A stretch of DNA of 64,000 nt, taken from assembly GCA_050305515.1 (NCBI GenBank), contig JBNLFL010000021.1, positions 62,001-126,000 of the forward strand. The letters run 5' to 3'. The notes under the pieces were generated by a model. That model was not told where the DNA came from. It saw only the letters and a program-made list of their open reading frames with translations, and did no database searches. Shown piece after piece: positions 41,164 through 49,865 of this stretch; position 1 is the first letter of the stretch; every line of letters begins with the position of its first letter. A program made the position numbers and the translations under genes. The stretch is from JAFGUB01 sp050305515. Lineage in GTDB: Bacteria; Campylobacterota; Campylobacteria; Campylobacterales; Sulfurimonadaceae.

Positions 41164-41613
41164 TCAGTCCAAATCGATAATCCCCTCATCATTGGTTTGC
41201 GCACGTTTTTTAAGCAGATAAAGCTTGATCTTCATATCTTCTTCGACAATATGCTGTACCAGAAGCTGGCGGGCAGCCACTTTCATTTTTGTCTTGACAA
41301 CGGAAAGCGGCGTTCCTGGACGCATGGATTTCAGGATGTTTCCGGTCTGCTCGATGATCTGATCGTGCCGTTGGCGGTGGGCATCGAGTTCCGGAAAGCC
41401 GATCTGCTCCATATAGCGCTCTTCATCTTTAAAGTGCGTCGCCATATAGTCACTGAGTTCATAAAAAATCCGCTTGATATCCTCTTTGACCCGGCTGTGA
41501 TCTTCGAGTTCGAAAATCTCCTGGACAATCTCGAAAAGCTTATGATGCTGATCGTCAATACGCTCAATCCCCAATGCGTAGGCATCGTTCCAGTGTAAAT
41601 CTCTCAACGACAT
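41164..41613 (-). CDS. Bacteriohemerythrin
   Basis: A 149-residue four-helix oxygen-binding protein. The di-iron ligands appear in family contexts: His in RIDDQHHKLFEIV (about 18-30), THFKDEERYM with Glu and His near 58-67, HRQRHDQIIE near 78-87 and a late HIVEEDMKIKLYL. Such proteins store or deliver O2, or sense it, in microaerophiles. GGAG precedes the ATG. It is the last gene of the hisF-pnp-rlmN-small protein operon. Confidence 0.9.
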   Translation of the reverse strand: MSLRDLHWNDAYALGIERIDDQHHKLFEIVQEIFELEDHSRVKEDIKRIFYELSDYMATHFKDEERYMEQIGFPELDAHRQRHDQIIEQTGNILKSMRPGTPLSVVKTKMKVAARQLLVQHIVEEDMKIKLYLLKKRAQTNDEGIIDLD

Positions 41614-41621
41614 CGTGCGTT

Positions 41622-41729
41622 TTACTCCTCGTCTTCATCTTTATTGAGCGCCCAAAGGAAGCCGCCAATTCCCACTACGACCACAATCGTTAAAAAAACA
41701 AGCAGTATCAGTGTCGTCATATCCATCAT
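41622..41729 (-). CDS. Small single-span membrane protein (35 aa)
   Basis: Not a typical-length gene. It starts at ATG 41729, immediately after the rlmN stop (TAAATG), with AAAGGA 4 bases upstream. It encodes a start MMDMTTLILLVFL, a hydrophobic span of about 22 residues, and an acidic end GGFLWALNKDEDEE. The pattern hydrophobic-FLWAL-acidic resembles CcoS/CcoQ-type small proteins of cbb3 oxidase biogenesis, but the typical GQFDD motif is missing, so I do not name it. The haemerythrin follows 8 bases after its stop. Confidence 0.65.
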   Translation of the reverse strand: MMDMTTLILLVFLTIVVVVGIGGFLWALNKDEDEE

Positions 41730-42800
41730 TTATCCTTTAAGTTCCTCTTGGGTTTTCTCTTTGAGCTGGCCGCAGGCGGCGCTGATGTCGATGCCCTTGG
41801 AGTCGCGGATGGTACAGAGCAGGCCGTGTGCAATGCAGTAGTCTGCAAACGCCACCATCTCTTCCCGGCTCGGACGCGCATAATCGCTTCCCGGATAGGG
41901 GTTGAAATAGATGAGATTGACTTTCGCCTTGATGCCACTGAGCAGTTTGATCAGCTTCTTCGCCGAAGCGATATCATCATTTTTTCCCTTGATGACGAGG
42001 TATTCGAACATCACCCGTTTGCGCGTGTCAATCGGAAAGCGTTTGACGGCTTCGATGATGGAGGCGATATTATATGCCTTGTTCATCGGAATCAGCTCCG
42101 TACGCAGATCGTCATCGACTGCGTGAAGCGAAATGGCAATGTGAACCCCAAGGTCCATCTGTCCGAGCTTGTCAATTTTGGTAGAGATGCCGCTGGTACT
42201 GACCGTCTGGCGTTTTCCGGAGATGGAAAGCCCCTCTTCGTCTTTGAGAATCGTGATTGCTTTGGAGAGATTGTCAAGATTATCAAGCGGTTCGCCCATC
42301 CCCATATAGACGATGTTCAGACGGCGGTGCGCTTCAAGCGCGTTGTCGATTTTGGCCATCAGTACCTGCGCTACGATCTCCCCGGCGGAGAGATCACGGG
42401 TAAAGCCCCCTTTGGCGGTCAGACAAAACGAGCACCCCACCTTGCAACCGACCTGAGTGGAGACGCAGACCGTATATTTGGCGGCGTGGGTCACACCCTC
42501 TTCATCGGTGTGTTCTTCTCTCATGCGCAGCAGTACCGTTTCGACCGTTTTCCCGTCAGCAAGTTCGAAAAGATATTTGATGGTGCCGTCTGTCGCTTCT
42601 TCCTTGCGCAGAATTTTCAGCGGCATGATGCTGTAACGCGCTTCAAGATCGGCACGCATCGCTTTGGGAAGATTGACCATGTCATTAAAATCAAGAACAT
42701 ACTGATGATAGATCCAACCGAAAATCTGTTTGGCCCGGAAAGCGGGCTTTACATGTAACGCCAGCTCTTCTTTGGTGAAGTCCAAAATGGTGGGTTTCAT
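41730..42800 (-). CDS. rlmN: 23S rRNA (adenine-2503-C2)-methyltransferase
   Basis: A 356-residue radical-SAM enzyme that methylates C2 of A2503 in 23S rRNA (and A37 of some tRNAs). The cluster motif CKVGCSFC (Cx3Cx2C) lies near 120-127, followed by LTAKGGFTRDLSAGEIVAQ; GMGEPLDNLDN and the C-terminal SKGIDISAACGQL carrying the catalytic Cys are present. Its start overlaps the upstream gene by 4 bases. A TTACATGTAA lies at 42749 (Leu-His-Val). Confidence 0.97.
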   Translation of the reverse strand: MKPTILDFTKEELALHVKPAFRAKQIFGWIYHQYVLDFNDMVNLPKAMRADLEARYSIMPLKILRKEEATDGTIKYLFELADGKTVETVLLRMREEHTDEEGVTHAAKYTVCVSTQVGCKVGCSFCLTAKGGFTRDLSAGEIVAQVLMAKIDNALEAHRRLNIVYMGMGEPLDNLDNLSKAITILKDEEGLSISGKRQTVSTSGISTKIDKLGQMDLGVHIAISLHAVDDDLRTELIPMNKAYNIASIIEAVKRFPIDTRKRVMFEYLVIKGKNDDIASAKKLIKLLSGIKAKVNLIYFNPYPGSDYARPSREEMVAFADYCIAHGLLCTIRDSKGIDISAACGQLKEKTQEELKG

Positions 42801-43336
42801 GCGGTTAGCTCTTTGATGCGCTGTTTTACATGTAAGGCAAGTTTTGCCTTGGCGGCTTCATGGTTGGCCTTGAAATCCTCATGTGCATTTTCATTGCAGT
42901 AGTTCGTGATGCAAAAAACACCCCCGACCGGAATGTCAAATTCCTGTGCCACGCGCACCACCGAAAAGAACTCCATATTCTCAATTCCGATACCCATTGC
43001 ATCCAAACGCGACGCTAACACGGCGTCAGTCGTAATGTAGTTTGAAGAGTTCACGACAATGTCGCGAGTATCCTCAGTTTGCGCGGAAACTACGTTGTCT
43101 AACGGGGTATAAGCCTGCTGCTGAAGAAAGGCTAACTCAATGTTAGAGGCCGTTTTTGACTCAATAACATCAAGCAGATCAGCACGGCCGTAACTGCCTG
43201 CCGTTCCGACAAAAAGAAGAAACTCCGGCTTGTCAAAAAGACAGAGCCGGGTCACATTCATCGCCGTCTCCACGAGACCGATTCCCGTCGGAACGGCAAA
43301 ATCGAACTGTTCGTTATTTCCTGCGCAGATGATCAT
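42797..43336 (-). CDS. Purine-nucleoside phosphorylase-like protein (PNP_UDP_1)
   Basis: A 179-residue protein of the nucleoside phosphorylase/MTA-SAH nucleosidase superfamily: LLFVGTAGSYG near 40-50 and GIGIENMEFFSVVRVAQ near 114-130, with ITNYCNENAHEDF near the end, match the catalytic regions. It is shorter than usual (230-240 aa), missing much of the N-terminal strand region, yet its start has good coupling to the hisF stop (ATGA). The exact nucleoside substrate is unknown. A TTACATGTAA lies at 42826. Confidence 0.75.
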   Translation of the reverse strand: MIICAGNNEQFDFAVPTGIGLVETAMNVTRLCLFDKPEFLLFVGTAGSYGRADLLDVIESKTASNIELAFLQQQAYTPLDNVVSAQTEDTRDIVVNSSNYITTDAVLASRLDAMGIGIENMEFFSVVRVAQEFDIPVGGVFCITNYCNENAHEDFKANHEAAKAKLALHVKQRIKELTA

Positions 43337-44091
43337 AGCCGTACCGGGATTCCATTCTCGCTGAGATAGTGTTTGAGCTCCATGATGTCGATCTCCCGGT
43401 AGTGGAAAATACTGGCAGCTAGCGCCGCATCCGCACCGTTTTCAAATGCCTCTTTGATGTGTTCCATCGTCCCCGCGCCGCCACTGGCAATAACGGGAAC
43501 GTTCACAAGTTCACTAATGGCTCGGGTAATACTCAGGTCAAATCCCGCTTTGGTACCGTCGGTGTCCATGGATGTCAGAAGAATCTCTCCCGCGCCGCGA
43601 TCCACCGCCTCTTTGGCCCATGCCATGGCATCGATCCCCGTATCGACCCGGCCGCCGTTGAGGTAGACATGGTATTTGTCCCCGCTCTTTTTCACATCAA
43701 TCGCTACGACGATGCACTGCGCGCCGAAACGTTTGGCACCTTCGTCAATAAGCTCCGGGCGCTTGACGGCAGCGGAGTTGACACTTACCTTGTCGCATCC
43801 TACATTCAGCAGGGCGTAGATGTCATCGAGTTTTCGGATACCGCCGCCGACAGTAAGGGGAATAAACACCTCTTTGGCAACTTTCTCCACGATATCGACA
43901 ATCGTGTCGCGTCCTTCGTGTGAGGCACCGATGTCAAGAAAGGTCAACTCGTCCGCACCCTCTTCGTTATAGCGTTTGGCTACCTCTACGGGATCACCCG
44001 CGTCTCGCAGGCCGACAAAGTTCACCCCTTTGACGACACGGCCGTCTTTGACATCCAGACAGGGAATGATCCGTTTGGCAAAATAGTCCAT
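43333..44091 (-). CDS. hisF: Imidazole glycerol phosphate synthase, cyclase subunit
   Basis: About 252 residues, (beta/alpha)8 barrel. HisF joins HisH to form IGP and AICAR in histidine biosynthesis. The N-terminal AKRIIPCLDVKDGRVVKG with catalytic Asp near 11 and VAIDVKKSGDK with the second Asp near 130 are present, and phosphate-binding ASGGAGTMEH near 222. I start at ATG 44091 (AAGAG 7 bases upstream); GTG at 44097 is possible. A TTACATGTAA lies 10 bases above the start (44101). First gene of the operon to the haemerythrin. Confidence 0.96.
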   Translation of the reverse strand: MDYFAKRIIPCLDVKDGRVVKGVNFVGLRDAGDPVEVAKRYNEEGADELTFLDIGASHEGRDTIVDIVEKVAKEVFIPLTVGGGIRKLDDIYALLNVGCDKVSVNSAAVKRPELIDEGAKRFGAQCIVVAIDVKKSGDKYHVYLNGGRVDTGIDAMAWAKEAVDRGAGEILLTSMDTDGTKAGFDLSITRAISELVNVPVIASGGAGTMEHIKEAFENGADAALAASIFHYREIDIMELKHYLSENGIPVRL

Positions 44092-44230
44092 GAGCACTCT
44101 TTACATGTAACGTTTTTCGAAGTATAGGGCATCTTAACTTAGCATCGTGTCAGACGATTTTTTTACATTGGCATGAGGTCTGTAACAGGGAAGAGGAAAA
44201 AGCAAAAGGGCGCGAGAGCACCCGGAAGAT

Positions 44231-44431
44231 TTACGCAGCTTTTTTAACTGCTTTTTTGGCAATCTTTTTGGCCGCTTTTTTCTTGGCCGGTGCTTTTTTC
44301 AAGACCACTTTAGTGACTTTTTTCAAAACGGCGGCTGCCTCTTTCTTTTTAACGTCTTTTTTCTCAACCGCTTTTTTTGTTGCTTTTGCCGCAACTTTCT
44401 TGAGTGCGCTCTTTTTTAAAACTTGTGCCAT
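44231..44431 (-). CDS. Histone-H1-like Lys/Ala-rich protein
   Basis: A 66-residue, strongly basic protein composed almost entirely of Lys, Ala and Val (repeats such as KKAPAKKKAAKKIAKKAVKK). Such proteins bind DNA through charge and resemble the C-terminal tail of histone H1 and bacterial H1-like proteins (AlgP, HctA-type). CCAAGGAAAACC precedes the ATG. It is monocistronic. Low complexity makes family naming unsafe, but a nucleoid or RNA-binding role is likely. Confidence 0.75.
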   Translation of the reverse strand: MAQVLKKSALKKVAAKATKKAVEKKDVKKKEAAAVLKKVTKVVLKKAPAKKKAAKKIAKKAVKKAA

Positions 44432-44563
44432 TGGTTTTCCTTGGAATTAAAATGCAACATATCGCTAAAATAGTAATATATTATTACCATTGTATTGACC
44501 TGAAGCCATTTTGTCAATATTTTATAGCTATAATCTATATATTCATACATTCTGAGGTGTTGC

Positions 44564-44854
44564 GTGACCTTTATTGCCTTTAAAAAGTTATTGCTTGATG
44601 CACAAATTACTCTGCCGAAATTCAGCAAACTGATCAAAGTCAGCGAAAAAAATCTGCAGTCTTACAAAAAAAAGGGAGAAGTTCCCAATGCCATTGCCGT
44701 TGTAGCCACCTGTTTTGCCAGTATGCATGCCGCGGGAATCAATTACCGGGAACTCGTCGAAGCCCTGGAACTGCAGCCTAAAGTTAAAAGCGGCTCCGGT
44801 TTTGCCGCAAAAAAAGAGAAAACAAGTGCTAAAGAAAGCTTGCAGACACACTAA
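44564..44854 (+). CDS. Small helix-turn-helix-like protein
   Basis: A 96-residue protein starting at GTG, with GAGG 8 bases upstream. The region ITLPKFSKLIKVSEKNLQSY followed by EVPNAIAVVATCFASMHAAG (about 15-60) has the length and spacing of an XRE/phage-repressor-like helix-turn-helix, with a Lys/Ser-rich tail. It is divergent from the H1-like gene across a 132-base AT-rich gap and so may control it. The family is not recognised. Confidence 0.55.
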   Translation: MTFIAFKKLLLDAQITLPKFSKLIKVSEKNLQSYKKKGEVPNAIAVVATCFASMHAAGINYRELVEALELQPKVKSGSGFAAKKEKTSAKESLQTH

Positions 44855-44969
44855 TTCTCTGCTATTTCATAAATTTTGGCTTTGAACCCGAAAATGCCTT
44901 CTCCACTGAATTCCTTTACTGTAATAGCCACATTATCTTTCTATAAGCGTTCATTGGATAGAATCAGCC

Positions 44970-45743
44970 ATGCCGAAAGAACACGTTGCCAAAAAGCAGT
45001 TTGGTCAAAACTTTTTAAAAGACGAAAGTGTTCTTCACAAAATCATCGAAGCGATGCCCAAAAACGAGTTCGCGCTCGCCGAAATTGGGCCTGGCTTAGG
45101 TGATTTGACTAGGTTCTTAGTTGAAGTCAAAAGTGTCACCGCTTTTGAGGTCGATACCGATTTATGCAAGTATCTTGACGACCGATTCCATGATGCGATC
45201 ACTACCGGCCGTCTGACGCTCCGATGCGGAGACGTTCTGGACGCCTGGAAGACGCAGCTTCGGGATGAACCGTACGATTTAGTGGCAAATCTGCCCTATT
45301 ACATCGCAACGAACATCATCCTTAAAGCGCTCGCCGATCCCATGTGTCGTCATCTGCTTGTGATGGTGCAGCGTGAAGTGGCGGAAAAGTTCGCCGCGGA
45401 AGCTGGAGAGAGAAACTTTGGGGCGCTAAGCGTCATTGCCCAAAGCGTGGCTGCGGCATCAATTGTCGTGATTGTCCCGCCTGAAGCATTCAACCCGCCT
45501 CCCAAAGTCGATTCTGCCGTACTGCTCCTTTCCAAAACGGCAGATCGGAGTGATGACGCGTTCGAGGCGATGCTCAGAGTGGCATTTTCCCAACCGCGCA
45601 AGACACTGCTCAAGAATCTCTCCACACGCTATGAGAAGGCCCATGTCGCCGCTCTGTTTGAAGAGCTGGGACTTGAGCCTTCCATCCGACCTCATCAGGT
45701 AAGCACACCAGACTATCACCAGCTCTATAATAAATTGTTATAA
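44970..45743 (+). CDS. rsmA: 16S rRNA dimethyladenosine transferase
   Basis: A 257-residue enzyme (KsgA) that dimethylates A1518 and A1519 of 16S rRNA in late 30S assembly. The SAM-binding motif AEIGPGLGDLTRFLVE lies near 36-51 and the catalytic NLPYYIATNII near 107-117. FGQNFLKDESVLHKI is the usual N-terminus and ALSVIAQ-FNPPPKVDSAVL a later block. It is followed 13 bases later by the RNase J gene, a common order in Campylobacterota. Confidence 0.97.
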   Translation: MPKEHVAKKQFGQNFLKDESVLHKIIEAMPKNEFALAEIGPGLGDLTRFLVEVKSVTAFEVDTDLCKYLDDRFHDAITTGRLTLRCGDVLDAWKTQLRDEPYDLVANLPYYIATNIILKALADPMCRHLLVMVQREVAEKFAAEAGERNFGALSVIAQSVAAASIVVIVPPEAFNPPPKVDSAVLLLSKTADRSDDAFEAMLRVAFSQPRKTLLKNLSTRYEKAHVAALFEELGLEPSIRPHQVSTPDYHQLYNKLL

Positions 45744-45756
45744 CAAAGGAGTTTGG

Positions 45757-47802
45757 ATGGCAAACGATATTGAAACCACTTCCACCCCTGCTGCCGCACC
45801 CGCGGCTAAAACCGGAGAAAACCGTCGTCGTCGACGCCCCTCCAACCGAAACCGCCCCGCAGGCGAAAACCCCAACCGCCAGCCGGCCGAAAACGGCGAA
45901 GCAAAACCGGCACAACAAAATCGTAATCGCAATAACACACCCAAAGACCCTAATGCACCTCGAGGCAACCGCCCTTCAGGCAACCGCAGCGGTGCACCCA
46001 AAGGGAGCGATACCATCAGCAAAGGCGGCGGTCGCCGCGGCAGCGGACCGACACCGGTAGACAAAAACCTGCTTGATTTCGTCAAAAAAAATCAGGAGAT
46101 GCACAAGAATCGCCTGAATCCGCATTACAAGGTCAATCTGGAGAGTAATGCGAAAGTTCGCATTACGCCTCTTGGAGGACTGGGCGAAATTGGCGGGAAC
46201 ATCACCGTGTTTGAAACTGAAAATGAAGCGATCCTGATCGACGTGGGAATGAGTTTTCCGGATGAAGAGATGCATGGTGTCGACATTCTGGTACCGGATT
46301 TCAGCTATGTACGCGAAATCAAAAACAAAATTGTCGCTGTCATTATTACACACGCCCACGAAGACCATATCGGTGCAGTTCCCTACCTCTTCAAAGAGAT
46401 GCAGTTTCCCATTTATGGAACATCGCTGCCGCTTGCGATGATCGGCAACAAGTTCGATGAACACCACTTGAAAGATTTCCGCCGCTATTTCAATCCAATC
46501 GTTAAACGTGAAAAATACAAAATCGGTAACGACTTTGAAATCGAGTGGATGCATATGACGCACTCCATTATCGACTCATCTTCTCTGGCCATTACGACAG
46601 AGGCGGGAACCATCATTCACACCGGCGACTTCAAGATCGACCATACTCCGGTTGACGGCTACACGGCCGACCTGCACCGCTTCGCCCACTATGGTGAGCA
46701 GGGCGTATTATGCCTTTTGAGTGACTCAACCAACTCTTACAACCGTGAAATGACCCCAAGTGAACTGGCGGTAGCACCTGCACTGGATCGCGTTTTTTCA
46801 AAAGCCGAAGGACGTGTTATTCTTTCAACCTTCAGCTCCAACGTCCACCGTGTATATCAGGCGATTCAGTACGGTGTGAAATACAACCGAAAAGTCTGCA
46901 TTATCGGACGTTCGATGGAGCGTAACCTTGAGACGGCCATGCAGTATGACTATGTCCGTTTCCCAAAAGGTATCTTCGTCGATGCCGATTCCGTCAGCCG
47001 CATGAATGACAAGGATGTCCTCATCGTCACGACCGGAAGCCAGGGTGAAGCCAACTCGGCACTCTTTCGCATGGCAATCGGAGAGCACCGTCACATCAAG
47101 ATCAAGCCCAACGACCTGATCATTCTCTCATCCCGTGCCATTCCGGGCAACGAAGGTTCAATCTCCGGTATGCTCAACCACCTCCAGCGTGCCGGCGCAA
47201 ACATCTACAGCGAACGCGATATTCACGTCTCCGGTCACGCCGGAATTGAAGAGCAGAAACTGATGATTCGCCTGACCAATCCTAAATTCTTCCTGCCGGT
47301 TCACGGTGAATACAACCATATCATGCGCCATCGTCAGACTGCAATTGCCTGCGGTATTCCCGAGCGAAATATTCTACTGATGAGCGACGGAGACTGTATT
47401 GAAATTGCGCCGAAATACATGCGCAAAGCCAAAACCGTCAAAGTCGGTAAAACCTTCATTGACAATCAAAACAATCACCAAATTGATGACGACATTGTCA
47501 TTGACCGCCAGAAAATGGCCTCGGAAGGCGTTGTTCTTATCGTGGCTCAGGTCAGCGAAGCGGACTCTACGCTTATCACCCGTCCCCGAGTGACCTCTTT
47601 CGGTCTCGTCAGCGACAAGCAGGACAAAGCGTTTGCCAAAGAGATCGAAGACGTACTCGAGCAGTTTATGGTCAATGTCAAACCAAACCATATTGAAAAC
47701 CCGCGTTCCATGGAGAATGACATCCGTCAGGTTGTCCGCAAACATATTTACCGCAAACAGAAAAAATACCCCTTCATCGTTCCTCACGTATTCGTTATGT
47801 GA
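45757..47802 (+). CDS. rnj: Ribonuclease J
   Basis: A 681-residue metallo-beta-lactamase-fold RNase with endo- and 5'-exonuclease activity, the main mRNA decay enzyme in Campylobacterota. Residues 1-125 are a basic, Asn/Arg/Pro-rich unstructured extension (GENRRRRRPSNRNRPAGEN), also seen in Helicobacter RNase J. Then come the catalytic HAHEDHIGAVPYL, HTGDFKIDHTP and SGHAGIEEQK motifs, and the C-terminal dimer/KH-like part. AACAAAGGAG precedes the ATG. The extension is highly charged and may bind RNA or the RhpA-like helicase. Confidence 0.95.
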   Translation: MANDIETTSTPAAAPAAKTGENRRRRRPSNRNRPAGENPNRQPAENGEAKPAQQNRNRNNTPKDPNAPRGNRPSGNRSGAPKGSDTISKGGGRRGSGPTPVDKNLLDFVKKNQEMHKNRLNPHYKVNLESNAKVRITPLGGLGEIGGNITVFETENEAILIDVGMSFPDEEMHGVDILVPDFSYVREIKNKIVAVIITHAHEDHIGAVPYLFKEMQFPIYGTSLPLAMIGNKFDEHHLKDFRRYFNPIVKREKYKIGNDFEIEWMHMTHSIIDSSSLAITTEAGTIIHTGDFKIDHTPVDGYTADLHRFAHYGEQGVLCLLSDSTNSYNREMTPSELAVAPALDRVFSKAEGRVILSTFSSNVHRVYQAIQYGVKYNRKVCIIGRSMERNLETAMQYDYVRFPKGIFVDADSVSRMNDKDVLIVTTGSQGEANSALFRMAIGEHRHIKIKPNDLIILSSRAIPGNEGSISGMLNHLQRAGANIYSERDIHVSGHAGIEEQKLMIRLTNPKFFLPVHGEYNHIMRHRQTAIACGIPERNILLMSDGDCIEIAPKYMRKAKTVKVGKTFIDNQNNHQIDDDIVIDRQKMASEGVVLIVAQVSEADSTLITRPRVTSFGLVSDKQDKAFAKEIEDVLEQFMVNVKPNHIENPRSMENDIRQVVRKHIYRKQKKYPFIVPHVFVM

Positions 47803-47935
47803 AGCGCCGTCAAATAAACGCCAATTTCTTGGCGGTTTATAGGCGCTGAACCCGAAGTCGATGTTTTCTGAAAGAAAACCGACGTAGGGCTAAGCGAGTA
47901 GGCCCATAACACCACTAACAAAGCCTACAAACCAA
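47803..47935 (+). terminator. Three successive hairpins after rnj
   Basis: A nested stem (AGCGCC 47803 with GGCGCT 47842, inner AACGCC/GGCGGTT 47817-47837), a second stem (GTTTTCT-GAA-AGAAAAC within CCC...GGG, 47851-47888) and a third (GTAGGC 47898 with GCCTAC 47923). The first acts as a plausible terminator for rnj, but three stems together exceed what a terminator needs. No gene is seen here. Confidence 0.6.
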
Positions 47936-48002
47936 ACTCTTACATGTAACGCGCTACAATACCTCATTATTACCAGAGCAGACAATTCCGGGAGCATTGC
48001 AG

Positions 48003-48857
48003 ATGGCCATCAAAAAAATAAACAGCATTGAAAATATTTTCGGTGACAACATTGCGTTTGTGGAACAGTGGGACTTCTCCGAAGCCAATCTTTCCGAAGC
48101 GAACCGTATTCTGGCCATTACCCAGGTCGCATCCATCTGTTACCAGTCTCCCAAGGCTCTTGGGAGCGAAACCCTCTATAACCGTCTTATGGCCGAATCT
48201 ATGGGGTTGCCTTCCAGTTCGTTCGAGTTTGTCCCGGTGCTGCTCGATGCCAGCAACGCGCACCATGCCGAGCTGCTTCAAAAAGCATACAGCAATGTTA
48301 AAAAATTTGGAGAACCTGTTGAAGATGGCAGATACCTTCTGACCAATTACCGCGCCATTGTCTATGATTATGAAAATGACAAAGAGGGCTACAGTTTTGA
48401 TATTCGGCAGATCTACAACACTCCCCAAGAGGCAGCAATCATCCGCAAGCATTTTCACGTCTTCCTCTATAAAATCGATCTACCGACACGCTCCCAGATG
48501 GTACGCCACCGGGTCAACTGGCAGGAACTCTCCCGCCGCTACGTTTCGGGAAAACGCGTACCTTTCGATTTTTACATCAGCGAGAAGATGCACTCCGTCA
48601 CTACAGAAGGGTACGATATGCAAAAGATTATTGACCTCTGTGTGGAACACTATATGAACGCCATCGAAGCGGGTATCAAACCGCAGGAGGCGCGCCGCAT
48701 CATACCTCAGGCAGCCTATTCGCAAATATGGGGAGGATTTATGCCGACCCAGCTGGCGAACTATTTCAAACTCCGTCTCGACGAACATGCGCAGTGGGAG
48801 ATACGAAAAACCGCTGAAGCGATGCGGGACCTTATTGATGAAAGTAGCAACTCATGA
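48003..48857 (+). CDS. thyX: Flavin-dependent thymidylate synthase ThyX
   Basis: About 284 residues. ThyX makes dTMP from dUMP with methylene-THF, FAD and NADPH. The ThyX signature RHRVNWQELSRRYV (RHRx7S-type, about 160-173) is present, as is RRIIPQAAYSQIWGG near 226. I use the ATG at 48003 with GGGAG 9 bases upstream; the frame's TTG at 47997 is not needed. No thyA is seen. Its stop overlaps the following lipoprotein start. A TTACATGTAA lies upstream at 47940. Confidence 0.93.
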   Translation: MAIKKINSIENIFGDNIAFVEQWDFSEANLSEANRILAITQVASICYQSPKALGSETLYNRLMAESMGLPSSSFEFVPVLLDASNAHHAELLQKAYSNVKKFGEPVEDGRYLLTNYRAIVYDYENDKEGYSFDIRQIYNTPQEAAIIRKHFHVFLYKIDLPTRSQMVRHRVNWQELSRRYVSGKRVPFDFYISEKMHSVTTEGYDMQKIIDLCVEHYMNAIEAGIKPQEARRIIPQAAYSQIWGGFMPTQLANYFKLRLDEHAQWEIRKTAEAMRDLIDESSNS

Positions 48858-49090
48858 AACCATTATTACATGTAAGCCTGACGATGCTGTTTCTGCTTGG
48901 CGGATGCAGCTCTAAAAACTTTACCGTAAACGGCCTGATCTGTCCGGCAGACCATACAGAACAGATGGTACTGCGAGACCTCTCGGAATGCCGCTATTAC
49001 GATCAGAAAGATGCCGAAGCTTCCGCTACACCGAAACTAAGCGAAGAGTGCAAAAAATGTCTTCTTGAACGGGGTTATGAGATCGAGTAG
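48854..49090 (+). CDS. Small lipoprotein with four Cys
   Basis: A 78-residue protein with a signal peptide and lipobox (FLLGGC, Cys18). The mature part has Cys in LICPAD, ECRYY and EECKKCLLERGYEIE. The CxxC-type C-terminus suggests disulfides or a metal site. It overlaps the thyX stop by 4 bases (ATGA). A TTACATGTAA at 48866 encodes Leu-His-Val in the signal peptide. No family recognised. Confidence 0.7.
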   Translation: MKPLLHVSLTMLFLLGGCSSKNFTVNGLICPADHTEQMVLRDLSECRYYDQKDAEASATPKLSEECKKCLLERGYEIE

Positions 49091-49129
49091 ATCTTCTGCT
49101 CTGTTATGTATTAAAAAGTTGAAAATGAA

Positions 49130-49148
49130 GGGGTGAGGCCGAAGCCCC
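49130..49148 (-). terminator. Terminator after rplT
   Basis: On the minus strand GGGGCTTCGGCCTC forms a stem with a TTCG tetraloop, followed by TTCATTTTC. It lies 7 bases past the rplT stop and marks the end of the thrS-infC-rpmI-rplT unit. Confidence 0.7.
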
Positions 49149-49154
49149 GAAGAA

Positions 49155-49508
49155 TCAGAGCGCTGCTTTGGCTTTGGCAACGGCTGCAGTAAATGCTGCT
49201 GCGTCGTTCATTGCCATGTCAGCAAGAATTTTACGGTCAAGTTCGATGCCAGCTTTTTTGAGGCCATTCATGAAACGAGAATAGTTGATGTCGTTAAGAC
49301 GGCATGCCGCATTGATACGGATGATCCAGAGACGACGGAAATCACGCTTCTTCTGTTTTCTGTCACGGAAGGCATAAACGAGTGAACGTTCGAGCTGCTC
49401 TTTCGCTTTACGGAAATGTTTTCTTCTGCCTGAGAAGAAACCTCTAGCTGCTTTTAATACTTTTTTATGACGGCGACGACGTACGACACCTGTTTTTACT
49501 CTTGGCAT
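49155..49508 (-). CDS. rplT: 50S ribosomal protein L20
   Basis: A 117-residue basic protein that binds 23S rRNA early in 50S assembly and is often an autoregulator of its operon. The N-terminal MPRVKTGVVRRRRHKKVLKA, RKQKKRDFRRLWIIRINAA near 50-70 and NYSRFMNGLKKAG near 76-88 are diagnostic. Length is normal. It is preceded by a gap with the tandem palindrome TTACATGTTTACATGTAA at 49531, then rpmI. Confidence 0.98.
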   Translation of the reverse strand: MPRVKTGVVRRRRHKKVLKAARGFFSGRRKHFRKAKEQLERSLVYAFRDRKQKKRDFRRLWIIRINAACRLNDINYSRFMNGLKKAGIELDRKILADMAMNDAAAFTAAVAKAKAAL

Positions 49509-49608
49509 TATTTTCCTTTTTCTTTACCACTTACATGTTTACATGTAACGGTGCCGCTTTGCGGACTTGCCCAGAACATCTGATTCTGGAGAATGGTCGG
49601 GATCAAAC

Positions 49609-49800
49609 TTAGTTGATCATCTCTTTGATGGCTTTAGCGTTAGTGCTGTGAACCGTTTTGGGGCTGTTTTGTTTGCGACGTGTCCCGGCGTCCTGTTTTG
49701 TCAAGATGTGGCTACGAAACGCTGTTCCGCGTTTGATGGTGCCGTTTTTCTTCACTTTAAAGCGCTTGACTGCGCCTTTGACCGATTTCATCTTTGGCAT
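49609..49800 (-). CDS. rpmI: 50S ribosomal protein L35
   Basis: A 63-residue basic protein, MPKMKSVKGAVKRFKVKKNG at the start and RRKQNSPKTVHSTNAKAIKE later, both characteristic of L35. Precedes rplT in the usual order, with 100 bases between (49509-49608). AAAGGAG precedes the ATG. In most genomes infC directly precedes it; here a macro-domain gene intervenes. Confidence 0.97.
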   Translation of the reverse strand: MPKMKSVKGAVKRFKVKKNGTIKRGTAFRSHILTKQDAGTRRKQNSPKTVHSTNAKAIKEMIN

Positions 49801-49865
49801 CGACGTGACTCCTTTGTAAAATTACTCTAAAACGAGTCTGGAATTATAGCGGAATTGCTGATGCT

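Noticed and set aside
47931..47950. Palindrome upstream of thyX as a thyX operator
   Set aside because: The same palindrome occurs at two dozen unrelated places, including inside genes, so a gene-specific role is not supported.
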